A stretch of DNA of 64,000 bases. It comes from Methylohalobius crimeensis 10Ki. Lineage in GTDB: Bacteria > Pseudomonadota > Gammaproteobacteria > Methylococcales > Methylothermaceae. Both the position numbers and the translations under genes were made by a program. How positions within the stretch are numbered: position 1 is the first letter of the stretch; each line of letters begins with the position of its first letter. This document shows positions 45,928 to 54,448 of the stretch, piece by piece. The notes under the pieces are model-generated. The model searched no databases and had not been told where the DNA came from. It saw nothing but the letters and a program-made list of their open reading frames with translations. Location: the NCBI RefSeq assembly GCF_000421465.1, contig NZ_ATXB01000002.1, forward strand, positions 62,001-126,000. The letters are read 5' to 3'.

Positions 45928-46587
45928 TCAAGATGTACCGGAATCGCTGCGTTGGGCAACCAGCTCATCGAGCATGGCGCGCAAGTCCCGGGCATCCTCT
46001 TTTTCCCGGAATTCGGCTTCCAACCCGTCGACCGCATCGCTTTCCCTAAAACCGCATTCAGCGCCGGCGACCGTTTCTTCCCAGCGTTGAAATATCGCCT
46101 CCGGATCCTCGCCGCCCATTTCCTCCCCCGAATGGATGGCGGCATGGGCGAGTCCGTGGGTTTGCCTGGCCGCCAGCAGCGCTTTTTTGTTTTTCAGCGC
46201 TTGCAATTTGGTTTCGATCGCCTCCCGATCGGCGCGCGTCTTGGCTTCTTGCCGGCGGGTCTCCTCCCGCAATTGTTCGATGCGCTCGATCGCATGACGG
46301 GTTTCGCGCAAACGCTTGACGCATCGGAGCGCCTTCTCCTCGTCTTTCTCGCGTATTTGCACCGCACGCTCCGACCAGCGTCGGGCTTGGTTTTCCAGAT
46401 CGGTCAGCCTTTCCTCATACTGGCGCACGAGTCGATTCAAGCGATGCAGCTGCACGCGGGTGCTCGATCCCGCCGCTTCCAGCTCCTTGATCGCCGCGCC
46501 GGCGAGCGCTTCGTGGTTTTCAAAATCATCGGCCACTTGGTCGATGCGGCTTTTCAGGCTGATATAAATGCGTTTCAGGGTTGTCAT
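45928..46587 (-). CDS. PspA/IM30-like coiled-coil protein
   Basis: 219 residues, almost wholly helical and highly charged (long heptad-rich stretch from RIYISLKSRIDQVADDFENHEAL to KKALLAARQTH). The beginning TLKRIYISLKSRIDQVADDFENHEALAGAAIKELE is the PspA/IM30 pattern, although the amphipathic N-terminal helix is short and divergent. Such proteins bind stressed membranes as oligomers. GAGGA lies eight bases before the ATG at 46587. A sigma-54 promoter-like site is found 40-56 bp upstream. Confidence 0.78.
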   Translation of the reverse strand: MTTLKRIYISLKSRIDQVADDFENHEALAGAAIKELEAAGSSTRVQLHRLNRLVRQYEERLTDLENQARRWSERAVQIREKDEEKALRCVKRLRETRHAIERIEQLREETRRQEAKTRADREAIETKLQALKNKKALLAARQTHGLAHAAIHSGEEMGGEDPEAIFQRWEETVAGAECGFRESDAVDGLEAEFREKEDARDLRAMLDELVAQRSDSGTS

Positions 46588-46627
46588 GAATTTTTCCTCT
46601 GTTTTTCGACGAATCAATTCATCTATC

Positions 46628-46643
46628 ATCAAAAAACGGGCCA
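46628..46643 (-). promoter_or_regulatory. Predicted sigma-54 (-24/-12) promoter of the pspA-like operon
   Basis: On the minus strand the site reads TGGCCCG-N4-TTGA, close to the consensus TGGCACG-N4-TTGC with the invariant GG at -24; the -12 dinucleotide is GA rather than GC. It would put the transcription start near 46618, about 30 bases before the pspA-like ATG. Confidence 0.55.
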
Positions 46644-46708
46644 TGACATGGAGCTCAATAAAAACAACCGCTTATATATTTTTGTATCATTCCGTCCCCG
46701 ATCGAACA

Positions 46709-46744
46709 TACAATTTATGAACGTCTGCCGTACATTTTGAGAAC
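46709..46744. promoter_or_regulatory. Predicted enhancer (UAS) for the sigma-54 activator
   Basis: Two direct repeats, TACAATTTATGAAC (46709-46722) and TACATTTTGAGAAC (46731-46744), match at 11 of 14 positions and are 22 bp apart, two helical turns. They lie about 80-115 bp upstream of the predicted -12 element and just before the activator gene, where PspF-like proteins bind. Confidence 0.5.
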
Positions 46745-46759
46745 AGCTTATCTGAAGTG

Positions 46760-48229
46760 ATGGTCCCCAAAATGAACCCCCTCACCGCCAATCAGCACGC
46801 TTTTTTCCGCCAAATCGCCGACCTCGCCTTCACCAACCCCTTCAGCAGCGCGCGGGAGCAAGCCGATTGCGCGCTATTGGGAATCGCCCCGGGCAGCATG
46901 GGATGGCTCGACCGGGTGGAAACCATCCAAGCCCGGCTGAAGTGTGAATTGGATCGACTCCAAAGAAAAAAACCCTTCAATATTAGAGATTATTCAGAAA
47001 AAACCTACGAAATCATGTTATTTTCGTGGTTGTTTTACGCCTTTCACGAGGTACAGGATGATTTCAGCGCTTTCATCCACGCCCAGGGGCGGGCCGGCGA
47101 CCACCCCATCCCCCTGCCGTTCGCCCGGCGCTTGATCGGCATGTTCGAGCAAGCCGGCTTCACCCCCCGGGAAACGGCCGACTATATCGCGCTGTTTTAC
47201 CAAATTCAGCGCGGCTATCACTTCATCAGCGAGTCGATCCATGGCCAGTGCGATGCCATGATCGAATTGCGCATGCGGCTCTGGAACAACATCTTCACCT
47301 TCAACCCCCATTGGTATCTCAACCATCTCAGCGGCACGATGGAGGATTTTTCCACCCTGCTGCTGGGGGAAACGGGCACCGGCAAGAGCCTGGTGGCCCA
47401 TGCCATCGGCTGCTCGGGACTGATTCCCTTCGATCTGGAAAAACGCCGCTTCGAGGAAAGTTTCGCCGGCGCCTTCCAGGCCATCAACCTGTCCCAGTAT
47501 TCCGCAGGGCTCTTGGAATCCGAGCTGTTCGGCCACAAGAAAGGGGCGTTCACCGGGGCGATCGACCACCATCCCGGCCTGTTCGCTCGTTGCAGCCGAT
47601 TCGGGGCGGTTTTTATCGACGAAATCGGCGATATCGACCTCCCCACCCAGGTCAAACTGCTGGGCGTTCTTCAGGAGCGGGTCTTTAGTCCGGTGGGCAG
47701 CCATGAAAAACTGCGCTTTTCCGGCCGGGTCATCAGCGCCACCAACCGGGATCTTCAACAACTCCGGCAAGACAAACGCTTCCGGGACGATTTTTACTAC
47801 CGGCTCTGCTCCGACGTGATCACCCTCCCCAGCCTGAGGCAAAGGCTCGGGGAAAACCCGGCGGAACTGCGGGATTTGGTGACCAAGCTGCTGAGCCGGA
47901 TTCTCCGCGATCCGGACGAACGACTGGTGGAAGAGGTCGAGCGCAAAATCGCCGCCAGCGTACCCGAGGACCACCCGTGGCCGGGAAATGTGCGCGAACT
48001 GGAGCAATGCATCCGGCAGATCTGTCTGGCCGGGGTCTACCGCCCGATGCCACGTCGCTCCTCATCCGCCTCCCTCTTTTCGGAGGATGACCTGGAAAAG
48101 AAGCTGTCCGCCAAGCAATTACTGCAGGCCTATTGCCGTTCCCTTTATGAGCGACACGGCAGCTACCAGGCCGTCGCCCAAATCACCCAACTGGACCGGC
48201 GCACGGTACGCAAATATGTGGTCGATTAA
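46760..48229 (+). CDS. Sigma-54-dependent activator with unusual N-terminal domain
   Basis: About 489 residues. The AAA+ domain has Walker A LLGETGTGKS (Lys ~209), the sigma-54 loop ESELFGHKKGAFTGA (GAFTGA at ~262-267), Walker B AVFIDEIGDIDLP, and the R-finger region DDFYYRLCSDV. A Fis-type helix-turn-helix ends the protein (SYQAVAQITQLDRRTVRKYV). The first ~190 residues are neither REC, GAF, PAS nor V4R by eye; they are helical with aromatic clusters (MLFSWLFYAFHEVQDDF, ALFYQIQRGYHF). The gene is divergent from the PspA-like gene, as pspF is from pspA. Start codons at 46757, 46760 and 46772 cannot be separated. Confidence 0.87.
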   Translation: MVPKMNPLTANQHAFFRQIADLAFTNPFSSAREQADCALLGIAPGSMGWLDRVETIQARLKCELDRLQRKKPFNIRDYSEKTYEIMLFSWLFYAFHEVQDDFSAFIHAQGRAGDHPIPLPFARRLIGMFEQAGFTPRETADYIALFYQIQRGYHFISESIHGQCDAMIELRMRLWNNIFTFNPHWYLNHLSGTMEDFSTLLLGETGTGKSLVAHAIGCSGLIPFDLEKRRFEESFAGAFQAINLSQYSAGLLESELFGHKKGAFTGAIDHHPGLFARCSRFGAVFIDEIGDIDLPTQVKLLGVLQERVFSPVGSHEKLRFSGRVISATNRDLQQLRQDKRFRDDFYYRLCSDVITLPSLRQRLGENPAELRDLVTKLLSRILRDPDERLVEEVERKIAASVPEDHPWPGNVRELEQCIRQICLAGVYRPMPRRSSSASLFSEDDLEKKLSAKQLLQAYCRSLYERHGSYQAVAQITQLDRRTVRKYVVD

Positions 48230-48328
48230 GCCATGCCGATCATGCTTTTGAACTTTGTGGGCGCGCGCTTATGTCTATAAATTGGGGCGTGCTCAAAAAG
48301 ACCGGTATTCTTTTCAGGGGCAATCGCG

Positions 48329-51300
48329 ATGCAGTCGGATGAACTCTCCCAACCGGAATGGCTGGTGAAATATCTGGATACGCTGCCGGCGGTCGTGTTT
48401 CTTTTGGAGGCAGAGGACGACCCTCGTCAACGCCTGCGAACCGTTTATCTCAGCGCGTACGCGGAAGAGCTGCTGGGTGCGGACGCAAAGCCTCATCTCG
48501 ACGCGCAGGCCTGGCTATTCGATCGCGCCCATCCCGAGGATGCAAAGCAGTGGCGGAACAAGTGGCTCGACACCCCGAGCGGCGCGGTCCTGGAACACGA
48601 ATATCGGCTAAAAATCGCCACGGAGCAGTACGCCTGGATCAGGTGTCAAGTTCGCCGGGCGGACCGCGCCGGCAAACCTTCGATGTTCGCGGGGATACTC
48701 ATCGAGACGAACCGGAAGCGTTCCTTGGCGGAAGCGCTGGCCGACTTCAACACGCCGCTTCGCACCGTAATCGACCTGGTACCGCACATGATCTTCGCCA
48801 AGGACGCCGAAGGTCGATTTTTGCTGGCCAACCAGGCGCTGGCCGAGGCCCACGCGACCACGCCCCGGGAAATCATCGGCAAAACCAACCCCGAGCTTCC
48901 CGGCGCGGAAAAGGAGTTTCCCAAATTTCTCCGCGACGAGCAGGAAGTGCTGCGAACCGGACAACCGATGTATGTGCCGGAGGAAAGCTTCACCACCGCT
49001 TCGGGGGAGACCCGGATTCTGGAAACGAGAATGCTGCCTTTCCTCCCGGAGGGCGAAGAATTACCGGCGGTGCTCGGGGTGGCCGTCGATATCACCGCCC
49101 CTAAACGCGTCAAGCAGGAATTGGAGCGGTCGAAAAAACGACTCAGACATATCCTGGACGCTTCTCCCGCGGCGATTTATACCCTCCGCCCCACCGGCAA
49201 TCTCGAATCGCCCTTCCAAGTCACCATGATCAGCGCCGGCATCGAATCCATCGTCGGCTACAAGGCCGAGGCTTGGTTGTCCCAACCCACCTTCTGGGTG
49301 GATCACTTGCATCCCGAAGACCGCCAAGAGGCCTTATCCCGCCAGCGCATCTTGCTTGAAACCGGCATGTTGGACCACGAGTACCGTTTTCTGCACAAAG
49401 ACGGGAACTATCGCTGGATTCACGACAAGCTCCGGCTCATCCGGGACGAAGATAGCAACCTGGAGGAAGTGGTGGGATGCTGGATGGACCTGACCGGGCA
49501 CAAAGAGATGGACAATGCGCTCAGGGAGAGCGAGGCGCGGTTTCGCGGCGCTTTCGAAACCGCCGTCAACGGTATGGCGCTGTTGAGCCCGGAAGGTCGC
49601 TGGCAACAGGTCAACGAAGCCCTTTGTCAAATGCTGGGCTACTCCCAACAGGAACTGCTCGCGCAGAATTTCCAAGCCATCACCCACCCCGACGATCTGG
49701 CGTGCGACCTGGAAAATTTGAACCGGCTGCTTCGAGGCGAGATCGATTCCTATCACATGGAAAAGCGCCTCCTTCACAAAAGCGGCGAGCCGGTTTGGGT
49801 GCAGAAAAGCGCCACCACGGTGACGAACTCCCATCAACTACTCCATGTACTCGCCCAGATTCAGGATATCAGCGCCAGAAAGGAAGCGGAAATCGCCTTG
49901 CTGAAGGCCAAGGAAGCGGCCGAAGCGGGAAATCGGGCGAAGATGCTGTTCCTCGCCAACGTCAGTCACGAGCTTCGCACGCCCTTGAACGGAATCATCG
50001 GCTTCGCGCAAGTCCTGCAGAAAAAAAACACCCTGGCCGCCGAAGACCAGGAGATCGTTCACCACATCGCCCAGTGTGGGGATTATTTGCTGGGCCTGAT
50101 CAACGATCTGCTCGATTTCACCAAGGCCGATACCGAAATGCTGACGCTGCAGCCGAAAGATTTCGATTTTCCGGGTCTGATTCATGAAATATGCGAAATA
50201 TTTCAGATGAACGCCAGCGAAAAGCACATCCGTTTCGAATTCCAGCCCCTCACCCCCCTTCCGCGCCGAGTCAGTGGGGATCACAAGCGCCTGCGCCAGG
50301 TGCTGATCAATATTCTCGGCAACGCGGTCAAATTCACCCATGCGGGCGGAGTCAGTTTTCGTGTCGGCTACGGAGGCAAAACCGCCCGTTTTATGATCGA
50401 AGATACCGGCATCGGCATCGAGCCCCGTTATCTGGACAAAATATTCGAACCCTACGAGCAAGCCTCGGCGAAAAAGATGGGGCTGGGCGGGGCGGGACTG
50501 GGGCTTGCCATCAGCAAGAAAATCGTCGACTTGATGGAGGGCGAGTTGGAAGTGTCCAGCCAACCCGGCAAAGGGACGCTATTCAAGATCGAACTTCCCC
50601 TACCTTCCTCGCCGGGCGAAGAACCCGATCATTACCTGGCTCCGGCCGATGCGGTTGCCGAAATCCCCGGCGCATCGACGAAAGTGGCCCCCCCCCGACC
50701 CCGATCAATGATTTCCCGCCGCTTTTTCGATCGAATTTTTCTAATCGCCGACGACAATGAAATCAATCGCACCGTGCTCCGAAAACTCCTGGTCGACTAC
50801 GGTGCCCAGGTACTGGAAGCCGCGAACGGCGAAGAAGCCGTGACCCTGATTCGAAAAATCCCCTTCGATCTCATCTTTCTCGACCTGAGGATGCCCGCCA
50901 TGGACGGCATTGAGGTCATGCAATGGATTCAGTCCAACGCCTCTCCCAATGCCCAAACGCCCGTCTTGGCGATTACCGCCCATGCGTTGTCCGAACAAAG
51001 TCCCATGCCACGGGAGACGGGATTCGTCGATTGCCTGATCAAGCCGGTTTCCGATCAGGAACTCTATACAGCGATCGATCGCTGCCTGCATCTCGGAGAG
51101 ACAACCCGGCCGGCCCCGAAGAACGAGACACCCTCGCCTTCCGCCCCCCGAACCGCGGAAGACTTCGCCGCCACCCTATTGAGGCATACCAACGGGAATG
51201 GCCAGCTGAGCAGTTTATTGTTTCGCAAACTGTGCAAGGAATTACCCGGCCAGATGTCCGCTACCCGCGAAGCATTAATGGGCGGCGATCTCGTCCGGGC

Positions 51301-51517
51301 CAGGGAGATCAGCCACAAAATTTTGGGCTCCATGAGCATCTGCGGGTTCGGCGACATCAAGCGCTCGGTGGCCGAACTGGAGGCGAAAATCGTCGCCGAC
51401 GATCACCCGGCCGCGATGGATGCGTTCGAACGAGCCGACGAACGAATCAAACGGCTCATCGAAATGGCGCGCGATATTCTAAGATTCCTCGAAGAAGCCA
51501 TGTATTCCCCAAGATGA
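48329..51517 (+). CDS. Hybrid sensor histidine kinase with four PAS domains, REC and Hpt
   Basis: 1062 residues, no membrane segments. PAS-like domains cover roughly 10-130, 137-262, 267-394 and 401-525 (the second opens LRTVIDLVPHMIFAKDAEGRFLLANQA). The HisKA motif is NVSHELRTPLNG with His 547, followed by an HATPase with NAVKFTHAGG, DTGIGIEPRYLDKIFEPY and GGAGLGLAISKKI. The REC domain has its phosphoacceptor Asp at ~852 (LIFLDLRMP), and an Hpt domain closes with SHKILGS, His ~996. This is the BarA/TorS layout in a soluble form. The partner response regulator is not here. Confidence 0.92.
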   Translation: MQSDELSQPEWLVKYLDTLPAVVFLLEAEDDPRQRLRTVYLSAYAEELLGADAKPHLDAQAWLFDRAHPEDAKQWRNKWLDTPSGAVLEHEYRLKIATEQYAWIRCQVRRADRAGKPSMFAGILIETNRKRSLAEALADFNTPLRTVIDLVPHMIFAKDAEGRFLLANQALAEAHATTPREIIGKTNPELPGAEKEFPKFLRDEQEVLRTGQPMYVPEESFTTASGETRILETRMLPFLPEGEELPAVLGVAVDITAPKRVKQELERSKKRLRHILDASPAAIYTLRPTGNLESPFQVTMISAGIESIVGYKAEAWLSQPTFWVDHLHPEDRQEALSRQRILLETGMLDHEYRFLHKDGNYRWIHDKLRLIRDEDSNLEEVVGCWMDLTGHKEMDNALRESEARFRGAFETAVNGMALLSPEGRWQQVNEALCQMLGYSQQELLAQNFQAITHPDDLACDLENLNRLLRGEIDSYHMEKRLLHKSGEPVWVQKSATTVTNSHQLLHVLAQIQDISARKEAEIALLKAKEAAEAGNRAKMLFLANVSHELRTPLNGIIGFAQVLQKKNTLAAEDQEIVHHIAQCGDYLLGLINDLLDFTKADTEMLTLQPKDFDFPGLIHEICEIFQMNASEKHIRFEFQPLTPLPRRVSGDHKRLRQVLINILGNAVKFTHAGGVSFRVGYGGKTARFMIEDTGIGIEPRYLDKIFEPYEQASAKKMGLGGAGLGLAISKKIVDLMEGELEVSSQPGKGTLFKIELPLPSSPGEEPDHYLAPADAVAEIPGASTKVAPPRPRSMISRRFFDRIFLIADDNEINRTVLRKLLVDYGAQVLEAANGEEAVTLIRKIPFDLIFLDLRMPAMDGIEVMQWIQSNASPNAQTPVLAITAHALSEQSPMPRETGFVDCLIKPVSDQELYTAIDRCLHLGETTRPAPKNETPSPSAPRTAEDFAATLLRHTNGNGQLSSLLFRKLCKELPGQMSATREALMGGDLVRAREISHKILGSMSICGFGDIKRSVAELEAKIVADDHPAAMDAFERADERIKRLIEMARDILRFLEEAMYSPR

Positions 51518-51570
51518 CATGAGCGGACAAGGGTAAGACAAGTCATTAAAAGGGGGCGAAACGCATCTAA

Positions 51571-52164
51571 TCAGCCGGGTTCGGTCATTCCCACCAATAA
51601 AATCAGGAAAGCGGTCAACAGCCCCAGAAGGGTGGTTTTGATCCCCATCCACAACCAAAAAGTCCCACTGATCCGGCCGAGGAATACGCCGAGCAGGAAA
51701 ATCGCGAACAAGGCCAAACCGATGGACGCTTCCAACGGAGCGATGGGAAATTGCATTCCGTACCGCGCCAACCAGAGAGGAGAGATGATTCCGAGTGAAA
51801 TCCCGAATGGAGAGAAACCATTGACAATGGCCACGTATACCGGAATGAAGCGGGAAGCACTGCCGTGCACCGACTGATCCAGATCGGCCCCCAGCGCGTA
51901 CTCCAATTCGCGCAGTTCTTTTTTTCTCTCCGCGGCCTCGCTGATATAGGCGCTGCTGAGACCGCTCATCGCCAAAGCGATGGCCGCCCCGAAACACGCA
52001 TTGATGATCACCGGCAAGGGCGTTCCGCCGCTGATGTAAAACCCCATCAGCAGCCCCAACATGGTCAGAGCGCCGTCGAAGCCGTTGGTCACCAAATAGC
52101 GGCGCGCGATCTTGTGCGCCTGGGTGATATGCAACAAGAGCCTCAATGGGCCGAAGCCGATCAC
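51571..52164 (-). CDS. VIT1/CCC1-like membrane protein (TIGR00267-type)
   Basis: 197 residues with about five membrane helices. RRYLVTNGFDGALTMLGLLMGFYISGG, ACFGAAIALAMSGLSSAYISEAAERKKELRELE and a C-terminal helix pair match the VIT1/CCC1-like group that moves iron or manganese in eukaryotes; the short form without the cytoplasmic metal-binding helix set is common in archaea. The start overlaps the DUF211 stop by four bases, so they are co-translated. The transported ion is unknown. Confidence 0.78.
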   Translation of the reverse strand: MIGFGPLRLLLHITQAHKIARRYLVTNGFDGALTMLGLLMGFYISGGTPLPVIINACFGAAIALAMSGLSSAYISEAAERKKELRELEYALGADLDQSVHGSASRFIPVYVAIVNGFSPFGISLGIISPLWLARYGMQFPIAPLEASIGLALFAIFLLGVFLGRISGTFWLWMGIKTTLLGLLTAFLILLVGMTEPG

Positions 52165-52442
52165 GCCGACTCATCCTCAGGGGCGGGCCGCTTGGTTAAA
52201 TCCACCTCATCGAGGCTGTGCACCGAACCGCCCATGCTGGCGATGACGTCCACCAGTTCTTGATATTGGATATCCACGCCTTCCACGAGAAGGATCACCG
52301 ATTCGGTTTTTTCATCCATTTCCTCCACCGTGAGCTTGACGCGATCCAGACTATCCAGCATCAAAACGCTTTGGACGAATTCCAAGGCATTCGGTTGGTG
52401 GGGTTTCAAAACATCGAGTACAAGCCGGGTGACAACAGGCAT
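52161..52442 (-). CDS. DUF211 family protein
   Basis: 93 residues, MPVVTRLVLDVLKPHQPNAL at the start, VKLTVEEMDEKTESVILLVEGVDI and LVDVIASMGGSVHSLDEVDL following. This is the ferredoxin-like DUF211 fold known mainly from archaea, where it often adjoins a VIT1-like gene. Function unknown; it could be a regulator or metal-sensing partner of the transporter. GGAAG lies nine bases before the ATG at 52442. Confidence 0.82.
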   Translation of the reverse strand: MPVVTRLVLDVLKPHQPNALEFVQSVLMLDSLDRVKLTVEEMDEKTESVILLVEGVDIQYQELVDVIASMGGSVHSLDEVDLTKRPAPEDESA

Positions 52443-52575
52443 GAAGTTTCTTCCCGCTGGTCCGTTTCCGCTCCAAACCTCAATGAGGCCTCCTTGAATC
52501 GATTGTACGGGGTTTTCCCTCAGACTCAAACGAAAGCAGGTGCAAGGAGCAACAAGAGTCGGCGAGAGCGCTCAT

Positions 52576-53076
52576 TCATAACCAAACTTCTCGCTCCAGC
52601 AACGCCCGCTTTCGCGCCATACCCCAACGATAACCCGACAAAGCGCCGTCTTTGCGCACCACCCGATGACAGGGAATCGCCACCGCCAGCCGGTTGGCCG
52701 CGCAGGCTTGCGCCACCGCCCGAACCGCTTTCGGCGCGCCGATCCGTTCGGCAACCTCGGCATATGTCCGGGTCTCGCCCGGTGGAATGTCCTGCAGAGC
52801 CCGCCATACCCGGCGCTGAAAAACGGTACCGCCCCTATCCAGAGGCAGATCGAAATTCGAGCGGGGATTTTCAATCAAGCCCGTCACCGCGGTTAGCGCC
52901 GCATTCGCTTCCTCATGGGCAACGATCTTAACCCCTGGAAACCAACGATGGAGCGCCTGGAGCAAGGCATCGGGATCGTCGCCCAGCAGGATAGCGCAAA
53001 TCCCATGCTGGTTTTGGGCCACCAGAACGATACCCAAGGCGCATTCGCCGAGGGCGAATTGAATCTCTCCATTCAT
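52576..53076 (-). CDS. ogt: Methylated-DNA-protein-cysteine methyltransferase (Ada C-domain type)
   Basis: 166 residues. The acceptor Cys is in AVAIPCHRVVRKDGALSGYRWG, preceded by the DNA-binding helix-turn-helix (GETRTYAEVAERIGAPKAVRAVAQACAANRL). The wording 'LGDDPDALLQAL' and 'GALSGYRWG' is closest to the C-terminal domain of Ada, but no AdaA/AraC part is present, so it is a stand-alone repair protein for O6-methylguanine. The ATG at 53076 is the likely start; upstream TTG codons lie next to the mnmE stop. Confidence 0.88.
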   Translation of the reverse strand: MNGEIQFALGECALGIVLVAQNQHGICAILLGDDPDALLQALHRWFPGVKIVAHEEANAALTAVTGLIENPRSNFDLPLDRGGTVFQRRVWRALQDIPPGETRTYAEVAERIGAPKAVRAVAQACAANRLAVAIPCHRVVRKDGALSGYRWGMARKRALLEREVWL

Positions 53077-53098
53077 TGATCTGGCCGAGCAAGTCGCC

Positions 53099-54448
53099 TC
53101 ATTTGCCAATGCAAAACTCCGAAAAAATTTTTCCCAGAAGATCGTCGCTGGTGATCTCGCCGGTGATCTCGCCCAGCGCTTGCTGAGCCAGGCGCAAGTC
53201 TTCGGCGGCGAGATCCGAGGCTTGGAGACTATCCAACGCCTCCCGGGCTTGGCTCAAATAATCCCGCGCCCGGGCCAGCGCTTGCAGGTGACGGCGACGT
53301 GCGGCGAGAGCGTCTTCGGCCTCGGCCTCGAAGCCCATGGTTTGCTTGAGATGGGTTCGAAGCAGTTCCACACCAGCGCCGGTTTTGGCGGAAAGATAAA
53401 CCACCCCGCCCTGGTCGGCCGCTTCGATGCGCGGCTTTTCGTCGGTCAAGTCGATCTTATTGTGAATCCGGATCACCGGTATCCCGGCCGGCAGATCCGC
53501 CGGCAACGCCAAACCCGCCGCCGCTTCTCGGCTGTCCACCACCAGCAGGATGGCGTCGGCATTTTGCATGGCATCGAGCGCCCGGCGTATCCCCTCGCGC
53601 TCGACCACATCGCCGCCTTCCCTCAGGCCGGCGGTGTCGATCACGTGGAGAGGCATGCCGTCGATCTGAATCCGCTCGCGCAGCAGATCCCGCGTGGTGC
53701 CGGCAATATCCGTGACAATGGCCGTTTCCCGCTCGGCGAGCCGGTTGAGGAGGCTCGATTTGCCGGCATTGGGGCGGCCGGCGATTACCACGGTCATGCC
53801 CTCTTCCAAAAGACGGCCCTGAAAGGCCCGGCGGTTCAGCTCGTCCACGTCCCTGATGATTCGCTCCAAACGGGCGAGCACCGCCCCTTCGGCGAGCCAA
53901 TCGATATCCTCGTCGGAAAAATCGATGCTCGCCTCCACCTGTACCCGGATCGCGGTCAATGCTTCCACCAAGCCCTCGACTCGATGGGAGAACTCGCCTT
54001 CCAAGGAACGCTGGGCGGCGCGCGCGGCCTGCTCCGAGGTGCTTTCGATAAGCGCCGCCACCGCTTCGGCCTGGGCCAGATCGAGCTTGCCGTTGAGAAA
54101 CGCGCGGCGGCTGAATTCTCCCGGTTGGGCCATCCGGGCCCCCAGTTGCATCAACCGCTTCAGCAAGGATTCCACCACCACCGGACTACCGTGGCAGTGC
54201 AGTTCCAGCATGTCCTCGCCGGTATAGGAACGGGGAGCGGGAAAATAGAGCGCCAGACCCCGGTCGAGCACTTGCCCATCTTCGGCCAGAAAACGGACGT
54301 AATGGGCGTAACGCGGCGCAAGGCGGGATCTACCGGTAAGTTCTGCGGCCAGGGAGGAAAGTTCGGGGCCGGATACCCGCACCATCGCCACCGCCCCCCG
54401 GCCGGGGGCGGTGGCGGGGGCGGCGATGGTGTCGTCGACGGGAATCAA
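53099..54448 (-). CDS. mnmE: tRNA uridine-5-carboxymethylaminomethyl modification GTPase
   Basis: 449 residues. The N-terminal folate-binding domain starts DTIAAPATAPGRGAVAMVRVSGP. The G domain has IAGRPNAGKSSLLNRLA (G1), DIAGTTRD (G2/G3 region) and NKIDL (G4). The chain ends in the obligatory CIGK with the catalytic Cys (EFCIGK). With MnmG it modifies wobble uridines. It overlaps yidC by four bases in the conserved rpmH-rnpA-yidD-yidC-mnmE order. Confidence 0.97.
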   Translation of the reverse strand: MIPVDDTIAAPATAPGRGAVAMVRVSGPELSSLAAELTGRSRLAPRYAHYVRFLAEDGQVLDRGLALYFPAPRSYTGEDMLELHCHGSPVVVESLLKRLMQLGARMAQPGEFSRRAFLNGKLDLAQAEAVAALIESTSEQAARAAQRSLEGEFSHRVEGLVEALTAIRVQVEASIDFSDEDIDWLAEGAVLARLERIIRDVDELNRRAFQGRLLEEGMTVVIAGRPNAGKSSLLNRLAERETAIVTDIAGTTRDLLRERIQIDGMPLHVIDTAGLREGGDVVEREGIRRALDAMQNADAILLVVDSREAAAGLALPADLPAGIPVIRIHNKIDLTDEKPRIEAADQGGVVYLSAKTGAGVELLRTHLKQTMGFEAEAEDALAARRRHLQALARARDYLSQAREALDSLQASDLAAEDLRLAQQALGEITGEITSDDLLGKIFSEFCIGK

